A DNA stretch of 64,000 nt from Tropicimonas sediminicola. Lineage in GTDB: Bacteria > Pseudomonadota > Alphaproteobacteria > Rhodobacterales > Rhodobacteraceae. A program made the position numbers and the translations under genes. Position 1 is the first letter of the stretch; each line of letters begins with the position of its first letter. The DNA is taken from assembly GCF_900188335.1 (NCBI RefSeq), contig NZ_FZOY01000004.1:310001-374000 (forward strand), read 5' to 3'. Positions 15,547 through 23,632 of this stretch are shown piece by piece. The notes below the pieces were generated by a model. It worked only from the letters and a program-made list of their open reading frames with translations, did no database searches and was not told the DNA's origin.

Positions 15547-16923
15547 ATGGACGGCATGTATCCCAACGACATCTGCGCCACCGTCGAGGCGGACCGCGCA
15601 CATGTCTGGCACCATCTCTTTCAGCACGCCGCGCTCGAAACCCAGGATCCGCGCATCTTCCTCGAAGGCAAGGGAATGACCCTCTGGGACCAGGCCGGCC
15701 GCGAGTATCTCGACGCGGTCTCCGGCGGCGTCTGGACGGTCAACGTCGGCTACGGCCGCGAAAGCATCGCCAACGCCGTGCGCGACCAGCTGCTCAAGCT
15801 GAACTTCTTTGCCAGCAACGCCGGCAACGTGCCGGCCGCGCAATTCGCCCAGCGGCTGACCGAGAAGACGCCGGGGCTGACCCGCGTGTTCTATGCCAAC
15901 TCCGGCTCGGAAGCGAACGAGAAGGCCTTCAAGATGGTCCGCCAGATTGCCCACAAGCACCACGGCGGCAAGAAGTGGAAAGTACTCTATCGCGAGCGCG
16001 ACTACCACGGCACCTCGATCGGTGCGCTGGCCGCCTGTGGCCAGCAGGAGCGCTATGACCAGTTCGGTCCCTTCCCCGACGGTTTCGTCCAGGTGCCGCA
16101 TTGCCTCGAGTACCGCGCCCAGTGGGACGTGGAGGAATACGGCCAGCGCGCCGCCGATGCCATCGAGGAGGTGATCCTGCGCGAGGGCCCGGACACCGTC
16201 GGCTCGATCTGCCTGGAACCGATCACCGCCGGTGGCGGCGTCATCACCCCGCCGCAGGGCTACTGGGAGCGTGTGCAGGAGATCTGCCGCAAATACGACA
16301 TCCTGATCCACATCGACGAGGTCGTCTGCGGCCTCGGCCGGACCGGCCAGTGGTTCGGCTACCAGAACTACGGCATCAAGCCCGACTTCGTGACCTGCGC
16401 CAAGGGGCTGGCCTCCGGCTATGCCGCGATCTCCTGCCTGATCACGACCGAGGAGGTCTTTGACAAGTTCAGGACCGACCCCGGCGACAAGCTCAGCCAC
16501 TTCCGCGACATATCCACCTTCGGCGGCTGCACCGGCGGCCCGGCGGCGGCGCTGGAGAACCTGCGCATCATCGAAGAGGAGGCGCTGCTGGACAACACGC
16601 TCGCGATGGGCGCGCTGCTGATGGACCGCCTGCAGGAGCTCAAGGACAAACACGCCATCGTCGGCGACGTGCGCGGCAAGGGCCTGTTCTGCGGGCTGGA
16701 GCTGGTGGCCGACCGCACCACCAGGGAACCGCTGGCCGAGCCGCTGGTCGACGCCGTCGTCGCCGGCTGCGACGCCGAGGGCGTGATCATCGGCCGGACG
16801 GCGCGGGCGCTGCCCGGCTTCAACAACACGCTCTGCCTGAGCCCCGCCCTGATCGTCGGTTCGTCCGAGATCACCCGGATCACCGAAACGCTCGATCGCG
16901 TGCTCGGCAAGATCGCTGCCTGA
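15547..16923 (+). CDS. tpa: taurine-pyruvate aminotransferase
   Basis: A 458-residue class III aminotransferase. It shows FYANSGSEANEKAFKM (117-130), the RDYHGTSIGALAACG substrate loop, ICLEPITAGGGVITPP, the cofactor Asp in IDEVVCGLGRTG (257) and the PLP lysine in CAKGLASGY (286). It moves the amino group of taurine to pyruvate, giving sulfoacetaldehyde and alanine in the cytoplasm. The ATG at 15547 follows GAGAAGGAAACTCC; an earlier in-frame ATG at 15505 lacks a ribosome site. It is divergent from tauR and followed by tauABC. Sulfoacetaldehyde acetyltransferase (xsc) and alanine dehydrogenase are not in the window. Omega-amino acid transaminases are the alternative, but the context favours taurine. 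Confidence 0.9.
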   Translation: MDGMYPNDICATVEADRAHVWHHLFQHAALETQDPRIFLEGKGMTLWDQAGREYLDAVSGGVWTVNVGYGRESIANAVRDQLLKLNFFASNAGNVPAAQFAQRLTEKTPGLTRVFYANSGSEANEKAFKMVRQIAHKHHGGKKWKVLYRERDYHGTSIGALAACGQQERYDQFGPFPDGFVQVPHCLEYRAQWDVEEYGQRAADAIEEVILREGPDTVGSICLEPITAGGGVITPPQGYWERVQEICRKYDILIHIDEVVCGLGRTGQWFGYQNYGIKPDFVTCAKGLASGYAAISCLITTEEVFDKFRTDPGDKLSHFRDISTFGGCTGGPAAALENLRIIEEEALLDNTLAMGALLMDRLQELKDKHAIVGDVRGKGLFCGLELVADRTTREPLAEPLVDAVVAGCDAEGVIIGRTARALPGFNNTLCLSPALIVGSSEITRITETLDRVLGKIAA

Positions 16924-16929
16924 CACCGT

Positions 16930-16950
16930 GGCGGGCGGCCCCCGCCCGCC
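16930..16950 (+). terminator. hairpin between tpa and tauA
   Basis: GGCGGGCG pairs with CGCCCGCC across a 5-base loop, 6 bases after the tpa stop. There is no T-run. It could attenuate or process the transcript so that tpa and tauABC levels differ. Confidence 0.4.
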
Positions 16951-17001
16951 GTCTCCACAAGAACCAAGAAGATCTCAGTCCAGCAAGGAAAGAGGAAAGA
17001 C

Positions 17002-18000
17002 ATGCTCAACAAGACCGCGACCCGCATCGCCGCGACCCTTATCGGCCTCGCGCCCCTGGTCGGCACGGCGCAGGCCGAAAGCCTGATCGTCGGCAACTTC
17101 GGCATCCCGATCCCGATGATGAAGGACCTCGCCTCCGGCGCCTATTCCGAGGCGATGGGCTTCGACATCGAGTGGCGCAAGTTCGCCTCCGGAACCGACG
17201 TGATCGCCGCCATGGCTTCGGGTGACGTGAAACTCGCCGCGCTCGGCTCCTCGCCGTTTGCCATCGCCGCGAGCCAGGGCGTGCCGATCGAGCTGTTCTC
17301 CATCGGCGCCGTGATCGGCGAGGCCGAGAGCCTGATCGCCCGCGACGGCTCGGGCGTCGAGACCCTCGAGGACCTCAAGGGCAAGCGCGTGGCCGTTCCG
17401 GTGGGCTCCACGGCGCATTTCTCGCTGGTCGGCGCGCTGGCCCATGCCGGCATCGCCGAGAACGAACTGACCATCCTCTCCATGCCGCCCGACCAGATCG
17501 CCGCCGCCTGGGAGCAATCGGCCATCGACGCCGCCTTCATCTGGGAGCCGGTCCAGTCCCAGATCCTGCAGTCCGGCACCCGGATTCTCGGCGCCGACGA
17601 GACCGCCCAATGGGGCTACCCCACGTTCGACGGCTGGGTGGTGAATGCCGAATGGGCCGAGGAAAACCCCGAGGCGCTGGCCGCCTTCGTAAAGCTCAGC
17701 GACGAGGCAAACCTCGCCTACCTCGCCGATCCCGCGGCCTGGACGCCGGACAGCGCGCCGGTTCTGGCGATCGCGGAAGCGACCGGCGCCGATCCGGAGC
17801 AGGTTCCGGTGATCCTCTCGGGCTTCACCTTCCTCCCCGCCGCCGACCAGGCCGGCGAGGCCTGGCTCGGCGGCACGATGGCGCCGGCGATCAAGGCGAC
17901 CTCGGAGTTTCTGAAGGAAGCCGGCCGGATCGACATGGTGGCCGACGACTACTCCCAGTTCATCACGCTGAAGCCGCTCGAGGACGCGACGGCGCAGTGA
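17002..18000 (+). CDS. tauA: taurine ABC transporter substrate-binding protein
   Basis: A 332-residue periplasmic protein with a Sec signal peptide ending in GTAQA-ES at about residue 26. The mature part reads LIVGNFGIPIPMM, FASGTDVIAAMASGDVKLAALGSSPFAIA and LKGKRVAVPVGSTAHFSL, the nitrate/sulfonate/taurine-binding fold (SsuA/TauA). The ATG follows AAGAGGAAAGAC. It captures taurine or a related sulfonate for TauBC. It sits 78 bases after tpa. A 10-bp hairpin downstream (18008-18034) probably stabilises this transcript relative to tauBC. Taurine specificity rests on the tpa/tauR context. Confidence 0.9.
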   Translation: MLNKTATRIAATLIGLAPLVGTAQAESLIVGNFGIPIPMMKDLASGAYSEAMGFDIEWRKFASGTDVIAAMASGDVKLAALGSSPFAIAASQGVPIELFSIGAVIGEAESLIARDGSGVETLEDLKGKRVAVPVGSTAHFSLVGALAHAGIAENELTILSMPPDQIAAAWEQSAIDAAFIWEPVQSQILQSGTRILGADETAQWGYPTFDGWVVNAEWAEENPEALAAFVKLSDEANLAYLADPAAWTPDSAPVLAIAEATGADPEQVPVILSGFTFLPAADQAGEAWLGGTMAPAIKATSEFLKEAGRIDMVADDYSQFITLKPLEDATAQ

Positions 18001-18007
18001 GCTTCCC

Positions 18008-18034
18008 GGTGCGGCGCCGCCGACGCGCCGCACC
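18008..18034 (+). terminator. intercistronic hairpin after tauA
   Basis: GGTGCGGCGC and GCGCCGCACC form a perfect 10-bp stem with a 7-base loop just after the tauA stop and before tauB. Such hairpins after binding-protein genes commonly protect the upstream mRNA and lower expression of the membrane and ATPase genes. No T-run follows. Confidence 0.45.
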
Positions 18035-18059
18035 CCCACCCCACGCAACGGAGAAAGAC

Positions 18060-18845
18060 ATGCTCGAAATCCGCCGCGCTTCCGTCCTCTATCCCGGCCG
18101 TGACGGGGCCGACCCCGTCGAAGCCCTGCGCAGCATCGAACTCGACATCGAACCCGGCGAGTTCGTCGTGGCCCTCGGCGCCTCGGGCTGCGGAAAATCC
18201 ACCCTGCTCAACCTGATCGCGGGCTTCCTCGCCCCCAGCTCCGGCCAGATCCGGCTCGACGGCGCGCCGGTCACCGGCCCCGGACAGGATCGCGCGGTGG
18301 TGTTCCAGAAACACGCGCTGATGCCGTGGATGAACGTGATCGACAACCTGTCCTTCGGCCTGAAGCTGCAGGGCGTCGAGAAAGCCGAACGGCACAGGAT
18401 CGCCCGGGAATTCCTCGAACTGCTCGGGCTCGAGGATTTCGAGACCTCGCCGGTCTACATGCTCTCGGGCGGGATGCAGCAGCGCGTCGGCATCGGCCGG
18501 GCGCTGACGGCGGACCCGCGCATCCTGCTGATGGACGAACCCCTCGGCGCGCTCGACGCGCTGACCCGCGAGCGGGCGCAGGAACTGATCCTCCGGATCT
18601 GGGAAGCGCAGAAGAAATCCGTCTTCCTGATCACCCACAGCGTCGAAGAAGCGCTGTTCATGGGCACCAAGCTGATCGTCATGTCGCCCCGCCCGGGCCG
18701 GATCACGCATCGCTTCGACCTGCCCTTCTCGCGCCAGCACCTCTCCGGCATGTCCGGCCGCGAGGTGAAGGCCTCCCCCGATTTCATCGCGATGCGCGAA
18801 ACCGTGCTGAGCATCATCTTCGCAGACGAGGAGAAGGCGGCATGA
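18060..18845 (+). CDS. tauB: taurine ABC transporter ATP-binding protein
   Basis: A 261-residue cytoplasmic ATPase. Walker A is GASGCGKSTLLNL, the Q-loop is VVFQKHALMPWMNV, the ABC signature is LSGGMQQRVGIGRAL, Walker B is ILLMDEPLGALDA and the switch His is in ITHSVEEA. The spacing and the LMPW segment are typical of the nitrate/sulfonate/taurine transporter ATPases. The ATG follows GGAGAAAGAC. Its stop overlaps the tauC start as ATGA. It energises taurine import with TauA and TauC. Confidence 0.92.
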   Translation: MLEIRRASVLYPGRDGADPVEALRSIELDIEPGEFVVALGASGCGKSTLLNLIAGFLAPSSGQIRLDGAPVTGPGQDRAVVFQKHALMPWMNVIDNLSFGLKLQGVEKAERHRIAREFLELLGLEDFETSPVYMLSGGMQQRVGIGRALTADPRILLMDEPLGALDALTRERAQELILRIWEAQKKSVFLITHSVEEALFMGTKLIVMSPRPGRITHRFDLPFSRQHLSGMSGREVKASPDFIAMRETVLSIIFADEEKAA

Positions 18846-19717
18846 CCATGAAAGCCGACAACGCGATCCCGGGCGCCCCGCGCGGCGCCCTCCTGCGCAA
18901 CGTCTTCCGGCAGGCGCCGACCAAGCCGGGCCAGACCTATGGCGTGCCGGGCGAGGGCAACACGATCCGGATCTCGGTCGCGGCCGTGCTGTCCGTGCTG
19001 GCGCTCTGGCAGATCGTCACCGCGAGCGGGCTGATCGCGCCGCTCTTCCTGCCCTCGCCGGTCGCCGTGGCGGAGAAGTTCTTCGCCCTCGTGCAGAACG
19101 GCTACACCAACGCGCCGCTGCTGCAGCACATCCTGGTCTCCGCAGCCCGGGTCTTCGCCGCCTTCGCGCTGGCCTGCGTGATCGGCATTCCGCTTGGCCT
19201 CGGCATGGGGATGAGCCCGACCCTGCGGGGGCTTTTCGACCCCTTCCTCGAGTTCTACCGGCCGATCCCGCCGCTGGCCTACCTGCCACTGATGATCATC
19301 TGGTTCGGTATCGGCGAGACCTCCAAGATCCTGCTGATCTTCCTCTCCGTTCTGGCGCCGGTGGCGCTCGGGGCGCGGGCCGGGGTGCGGTCCGTCGCCA
19401 TCGAGCAGATCCATGCCGCCTATTCACTGGGGGCCACCCGGTCGCAGGTCCTGCGCGAGGTGGTGCTGCCCTCGGCCTTCCCCGAGATCCTGACCGCCAT
19501 GCGCATCGGCGTCGGTTTCGGCTGGACCACGCTGGTCGCCGCCGAGATGGTCGCGGCGACCCAGGGGCTCGGCTACATGGTGCTCTCGGCGAGCCAGTTC
19601 CTGCAGACATCGACTGTGCTTGTGGGCATCATCCTCATCGGCGGCATCGCCTGGATCTTCGATCTGGCGATGCGGTGGGTGGAGAAGCGGCTGGTGCCCT
19701 GGAAAGGACGGATGTGA
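18842..19717 (+). CDS. tauC: taurine ABC transporter permease
   Basis: A 291-residue inner-membrane permease with six or so helices. A hydrophilic N-terminal stretch of about 45 residues precedes the first helix (SVAAVLSVLALWQIV). The ATPase-contact loop reads EQIHAAYSLGATRSQVLREVVLP, with the conserved EAA-G motif in variant form. It belongs to the SsuC/TauC family. Its start overlaps tauB by four bases, and its stop overlaps the GTG start of the following GNAT gene. Confidence 0.92.
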   Translation: MTMKADNAIPGAPRGALLRNVFRQAPTKPGQTYGVPGEGNTIRISVAAVLSVLALWQIVTASGLIAPLFLPSPVAVAEKFFALVQNGYTNAPLLQHILVSAARVFAAFALACVIGIPLGLGMGMSPTLRGLFDPFLEFYRPIPPLAYLPLMIIWFGIGETSKILLIFLSVLAPVALGARAGVRSVAIEQIHAAYSLGATRSQVLREVVLPSAFPEILTAMRIGVGFGWTTLVAAEMVAATQGLGYMVLSASQFLQTSTVLVGIILIGGIAWIFDLAMRWVEKRLVPWKGRM

Positions 19718-20226
19718 CTGCAACAGGCGACCCTGTCGACCGGACATCCCGCAAGGCCCTGCCTTGCGGGATTCGCCGTGCGACAACGGCGGACGAAACG
19801 GCGATCCGTGCCTGCGTGCGCGAAGCCTATGGCCGGTATGTCGCCGACATAGGCCGCGAGCCCGCACCGATGCAGGCCGACTACGCCCGCCACATCGCCG
19901 CCGGCGAGACCTGGGTCGCGACGGCCACGGACGGAGGCTTCCTGGGCTTCGTCGTCTTCTATCCCGACGGCAGTGCAATGCACCTCGACAGCGTCGCCGT
20001 CGCACGCCACGCCGAACGGCGCGGCATCGGCAGGGCGCTGATCGGGTTCTGCGAGGAGACGGCCCGTCGGGCCGGGTTCGGCGCCGTGCGGCTCTATACC
20101 AACGCGAAGATGACCGACAATCTCACCATCTACCCGCGCCTCGGATTCCGAGAGACCGGCAGGCACCGGCAGGACGGCTTCGACCGGGTCTTCTTTGAAA
20201 AGCGCCTGTCCCCCGAGACCGGTTGA
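19714..20226 (+). CDS. GNAT family N-acetyltransferase coupled to tauC
   Basis: About 170 residues with a complete GNAT core: GIRRATTADETAIRACV, then LDSVAVARHAERRGIGRALIGFCEE carrying the acetyl-CoA loop RRGIGRA, and a C-terminal NLTIYPRLGFRETGR. It should acetylate a small-molecule amine or protein N-terminus in the cytoplasm. The start is taken as GTG 19714, which overlaps the tauC stop as GTGA; an ATG at 19675 inside tauC is the alternative. It is the last gene of the taurine operon, but a role in taurine metabolism is not evident. Confidence 0.8.
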   Translation: MTATGDPVDRTSRKALPCGIRRATTADETAIRACVREAYGRYVADIGREPAPMQADYARHIAAGETWVATATDGGFLGFVVFYPDGSAMHLDSVAVARHAERRGIGRALIGFCEETARRAGFGAVRLYTNAKMTDNLTIYPRLGFRETGRHRQDGFDRVFFEKRLSPETG

Positions 20227-20782
20227 TCGGGCCACTCGGGCCCACCATGGCGCGCGGGCGGCACCGCCCTGAGGCGACCGCCTGATTCCTTCGCGGCAAA
20301 GGCCCGATCGGGCACTGCCCGTGCGGCGGATTTGTCATTTTTCAGACACGAAACCCGCGCCCCGGCACGTCCGACATTGTGCCGCACCTGTTAGCGCAAC
20401 AGCCGACATCTGAGACGCCACCGAGGCATCAAACCCTCGTCAGAACGCGGCTTTCAGCCGATCTCGCCCGAATTTCCATTTGCGTAAGCTTATGTGAGAT
20501 ATTAGTTTTTACGCCCACCCAGCATATTCCTCCTTCTCCCGGGGCGTTTGATCAACTCGCGTCGCCCCCCGGTCGTTCTGCCACAAATCGACGTCTTCCG
20601 AGGGCCGCGATGCCCCCCTGCGACAGGCTGTTCAGCTTTACAACTTTTGCCAAATTCTTTAGGCCCGGCGTCAGTTTGATGACATCCCATCACCCACAGG
20701 TCACCCAGGGCGCCGCCCGTAGCTTCGACATGCGAAAGCTATCCAAGACGCGTTCGTGACCCCTTCGGTTACAGGAGCATTC
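20227..20782. other. long intergenic region before the sodium:solute symporter
   Basis: This stretch of about 555 bases has no convincing gene. The second half is clearly less GC-rich than its surroundings, with TTGCGTAAGCTTATGTGAGA and ATATTAGTTTTTACGC near 20481-20514; GCGTAA and TTACGC there form an imperfectly placed inverted repeat 21 bases apart. It probably holds the symporter promoter and a long leader, but I cannot fix promoter boxes. Confidence 0.4.
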
Positions 20783-22579
20783 ATGGAAACCGAACTCATC
20801 GCCTCACTGCTCGAACGCAGGGTCGATTTCGCGCTCGTCGCGCTCTACCTCGTGTTCATCGTCGCCATCGGCTTTCTGTTCAGTGGTAAATCCAACAACC
20901 CCAGCAACTACTTCCGCGGTGGCGGCAAGCTGCTGTGGTGGATGACCGGTGCCTCGGCCTTCATGGTACAATTCTCCGCCTGGACCTTCACCGGCGCCGC
21001 CGGCAAGGCCTATAACGACGGTCTTGCCGTCGCGGTCATCTTCATCGGCAACTCGATCGGCTATTTCGTGTCGTTCCTGCTGGTCGCCGAGATGTTCCGC
21101 CAGACCCGCTGCATTACCCCGGTGGACGCGATCCGGCGCCGCTATGGCCCTGTGAACGAACAGTTCTTCACCTGGGCGCAGGTGCCGCTGGGCGTCATCC
21201 AGGCGGGGATCTGGCTCAACGGCCTTGCGATCTTCACCTCGGCTGTGTTCGGCATCTCGATCGAATGGACCATCGTGATCACCGGCCTCGTCGTCATGTT
21301 CGTTTCGCTCACCGGCGGCGCCTGGGCGGTCGTGGCCTCCGACTACGTGCAGATGCTCGTCATCATGGCGATCTCCGTCACCGCGACCGTGTTCGTGGCG
21401 GCCGAGTTCGGCGTGAGCAACGTCATCGCGGAGTTCCCGAACGACCTGTTCACCAACAACATGAACTACGTCGGCCTGTTCTTCGTCTGGTCGCTGATGT
21501 CGATCTCCAAGCAGATCTTCTCGACCAACAACATGTACGACGCCTCGCGCTACCTGGTGGCGAAGGACAGCCTCAATGCCAAGAAGGCCGCGCTGCTCGC
21601 CTCGCTTCTGATGCTGGCCGGTACCTTCATCTGGTTCCTGCCGCCGATGGCCACGGCCGTCATGGGCGTGAACCTGACCGAGGCCTACCCGACGCTCGGC
21701 TCCAAGGCGACCGACGCCGCCTACCTCGCCTTCGTCGACTTCGCGATGCCCGTGGGCATGGTGGGGATCATGATGGCGGCGCTGTTCTCGGCCACCATGT
21801 CCTCGATGGACTCGGGCCTGAACCGCTCTGCCGGGATCATGTGCATGAACTTCTACCAGCCGGTCATCAAGCGCGGTCGCGCCAGCGACGCCGAACTGAT
21901 GATCGTCGGCAAGGTCATCACCTTCCTGTTCGGCCTGGTGATCGTGGGTGTCGGCCTGTTCATCGCCTCGCTGAAACAGCTCAGCCTGTTCGACATCATG
22001 CTGCAGATGGGCAGCCTCATCCAGATGCCGATCCTGATCCCGCTGTTCCTGGCCGTCTTCGTCAAGAAGGTCCCGGACTGGGCGCCCTGGGCGACGGTTG
22101 TGCTGGGTGTCGGCGTGTCGCTGGTCTCCAAGTACGTGCTGACGCCGGACCTGATCAGCTCTTTCACCAGCATGGAATTCACCGGCCGGGAAAGCAGCGA
22201 CCTGGTGTTCATCGTGTCGATGTTCCTGCACCTGACGGTCACCACCGGCTTCTTCTTCTGGTCGCGGCGCTTCTATGCCGGCCTGAGCGAGAAGCGGCTG
22301 GCGGAGGTCGATGCCTTCTTCGAGGACGTGACCACCCCGGTCGTTTCCGAACAAGAGGTCAGCGAGACCGATCTCGAGCAGCGCAACAAGCTCGGCACCC
22401 TGGCGATGATCTACGGCGCGACGATCCTGCTGCTGCCGCTCATCCCGCAGGAAGGCAGCCAGGTTCCGGCCATCCTCGGCTTCGGCCTGACCGGCGGCAT
22501 CGTGCTCGTCATCGGCACGCTGCTGAAGCTCTCGGCCCGTCCGTCGAAAGCCCGGAAGGCCAGCGCCGCGCGCGCCTGA
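20783..22579 (+). CDS. sodium:solute symporter family protein
   Basis: A 598-residue inner-membrane transporter of the SSS (SLC5-like) family with about 13-14 helices. It has FLFSGKSNNPSNYFRGGGKL near the N-terminus, the SAWTFTGAAGKAYNDG helix break, the STNNMYDASRYLVAKDS loop, and ALFSATMSSMDSGLNRSAGI with the Ser/Asp residues of the sodium site region. The ATG at 20783 follows ACAGGAGCATTC; an upstream GTG has no ribosome site. The substrate (sugar, carboxylate or other) cannot be read from sequence. The gene is monocistronic with a strong terminator behind it. Confidence 0.9.
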   Translation: METELIASLLERRVDFALVALYLVFIVAIGFLFSGKSNNPSNYFRGGGKLLWWMTGASAFMVQFSAWTFTGAAGKAYNDGLAVAVIFIGNSIGYFVSFLLVAEMFRQTRCITPVDAIRRRYGPVNEQFFTWAQVPLGVIQAGIWLNGLAIFTSAVFGISIEWTIVITGLVVMFVSLTGGAWAVVASDYVQMLVIMAISVTATVFVAAEFGVSNVIAEFPNDLFTNNMNYVGLFFVWSLMSISKQIFSTNNMYDASRYLVAKDSLNAKKAALLASLLMLAGTFIWFLPPMATAVMGVNLTEAYPTLGSKATDAAYLAFVDFAMPVGMVGIMMAALFSATMSSMDSGLNRSAGIMCMNFYQPVIKRGRASDAELMIVGKVITFLFGLVIVGVGLFIASLKQLSLFDIMLQMGSLIQMPILIPLFLAVFVKKVPDWAPWATVVLGVGVSLVSKYVLTPDLISSFTSMEFTGRESSDLVFIVSMFLHLTVTTGFFFWSRRFYAGLSEKRLAEVDAFFEDVTTPVVSEQEVSETDLEQRNKLGTLAMIYGATILLLPLIPQEGSQVPAILGFGLTGGIVLVIGTLLKLSARPSKARKASAARA

Positions 22580-22602
22580 GACCGACCGCAAGACAAAAGA
22601 AG

Positions 22603-22628
22603 AAGGGGAGGCCATTTGGCCTCCCCTT
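22603..22628 (+). terminator. intrinsic terminator of the symporter gene
   Basis: AAGGGGAGGCC and GGCCTCCCCTT form a perfect 11-bp stem with an ATTT loop, about 24 bases after the symporter stop. The stem ends in T-rich TTTCT. A-rich sequence before the stem would let it also work on the minus strand. Confidence 0.85.
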
Positions 22629-22746
22629 TCTGGTTCGGGATGATGCTTTCACCGGTGGACTTGAGTGGATGTCCCTGGGCTGAAAGCGGCCTTCCCGTCG
22701 AAGTGGGATGGAACAGGCGGGCGCCGCGGCGGCCTCGCCCCGTCCC

Positions 22747-22998
22747 TCAGAACGTCGAGGTCGAGACGCTGTCGCGCTTCATCGTGCGAAGGCGCTTGCG
22801 ATAGCTGCGCCCGACGGACACGCCCTTACCCTCGGCTCCTTCGAACACCGTGGTCGGCGCGTTGAAAAGCCGAACGGCAGCCCGCGCCATCCAGGAGATC
22901 GCGGCCCGCGCTGCCTTGGCCTGAGCGGCCTGCGATTCGAGTTCGATCTGGCGGCGATCGACGGGCGTTTCGGTGATCTTCAGATTTTCTTTCGACAT
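22747..22998 (-). CDS. small basic protein, function unknown
   Basis: An 83-residue protein starting MSKENLKITETPVDRRQIE. The middle is alanine-rich and amphipathic (QAAQAKAARAAISWMARAAVRLF), and the tail is Ser/Arg/Lys-rich (GRSYRKRLRTMKRDS). No cysteines and no signal peptide are seen. The ATG at 22998 has a clear AAGGAGCTTGAT ribosome site, which is the main reason for calling it. It is isolated between the symporter terminator and a long non-coding stretch. No family recognised. Confidence 0.6.
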   Translation of the reverse strand: MSKENLKITETPVDRRQIELESQAAQAKAARAAISWMARAAVRLFNAPTTVFEGAEGKGVSVGRSYRKRLRTMKRDSVSTSTF

Positions 22999-23521
22999 AT
23001 CAAGCTCCTTTTCAGAAAATTCGTCGCAGGACCAAGATACCTGTTAGCGCCAACACTTCCACCGACACCTCTGCATTGCTGCGTTGCGGCATGCGCAAGC
23101 GGAAATACCATGGGTGCGCGGTTTTGTGGCAGCTTTGGCCGCTCCGCTGGAATTCTGCGCCCCCGGCGAAGCCTTGCGGGCTGAGTACGCCACGACCGCG
23201 TGGGCGGCAGGCCTCGTCCATCGGGATCATGCGAGGCCTCAGCATGAGGATGCTTTTCATACGGAGCACCGTCGGGGGAGCTTGAGTTCGGACGTTCAAT
23301 CGCCCCCCCACTCAACCCCACGCCCATCGCGACCAGTGAAGGTGCTGACGGGATGTCGAACCTTGCAGATGACGCGCCCAGACCGGCGAACCTTTCGAGT
23401 CTGACGACAGAGGCTTTCAAAGGCAGCGGATAAGCCCGCACATCGCCCTCAATGTTATGATGTATCAACCTCTGGACAACCACTGATACGTTATATCATA
23501 ACTAATCAACAGAGGATCTCC
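22999..23521. other. intergenic region between the small protein and the COG0523 gene
   Basis: About 520 bases with several overlapping open frames in both directions but none with a credible family or ribosome site. The right end, from about 23451, is markedly AT-rich and holds the Zur-box-like palindrome and presumably the promoter of the GTPase gene. Confidence 0.5.
23490..23502. promoter_or_regulatory. Zur-box-like palindrome upstream of COG0523 gene
   Basis: GTTATATCATAAC is an inverted repeat (GTTAT, 3 bases, ATAAC). A second related copy, GTTATGATGTATCAAC, starts at 23454. Zinc-uptake-regulator sites of alphaproteobacteria are AT-rich palindromes built on GTTAT/ATAAC, and COG0523 GTPases are typical Zur targets. 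Operator identity is inferred from sequence similarity and position. Confidence 0.6.
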
Positions 23522-23632
23522 ATGAGACACCTCGAGGCTGGCAGACGCCCGCCACCCGCACAGGGGCCGCGCCCCTCCCATGAACCAAGACACGCCATCG
23601 CGATCCCCCGCATACATCGGAACGACCTGCCC

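Noticed and set aside
20804-22615. Open frame on the minus strand opposite the symporter
   Set aside because: His/Asp/Arg/Glu-rich antisense translation; the plus strand is a textbook SSS transporter with ribosome site and terminator.
22980-23483. Overlapping open frames in the 520-base gap before the COG0523 gene
   Set aside because: No ribosome sites, no recognisable motif and frames in several directions at once; no gene supported.
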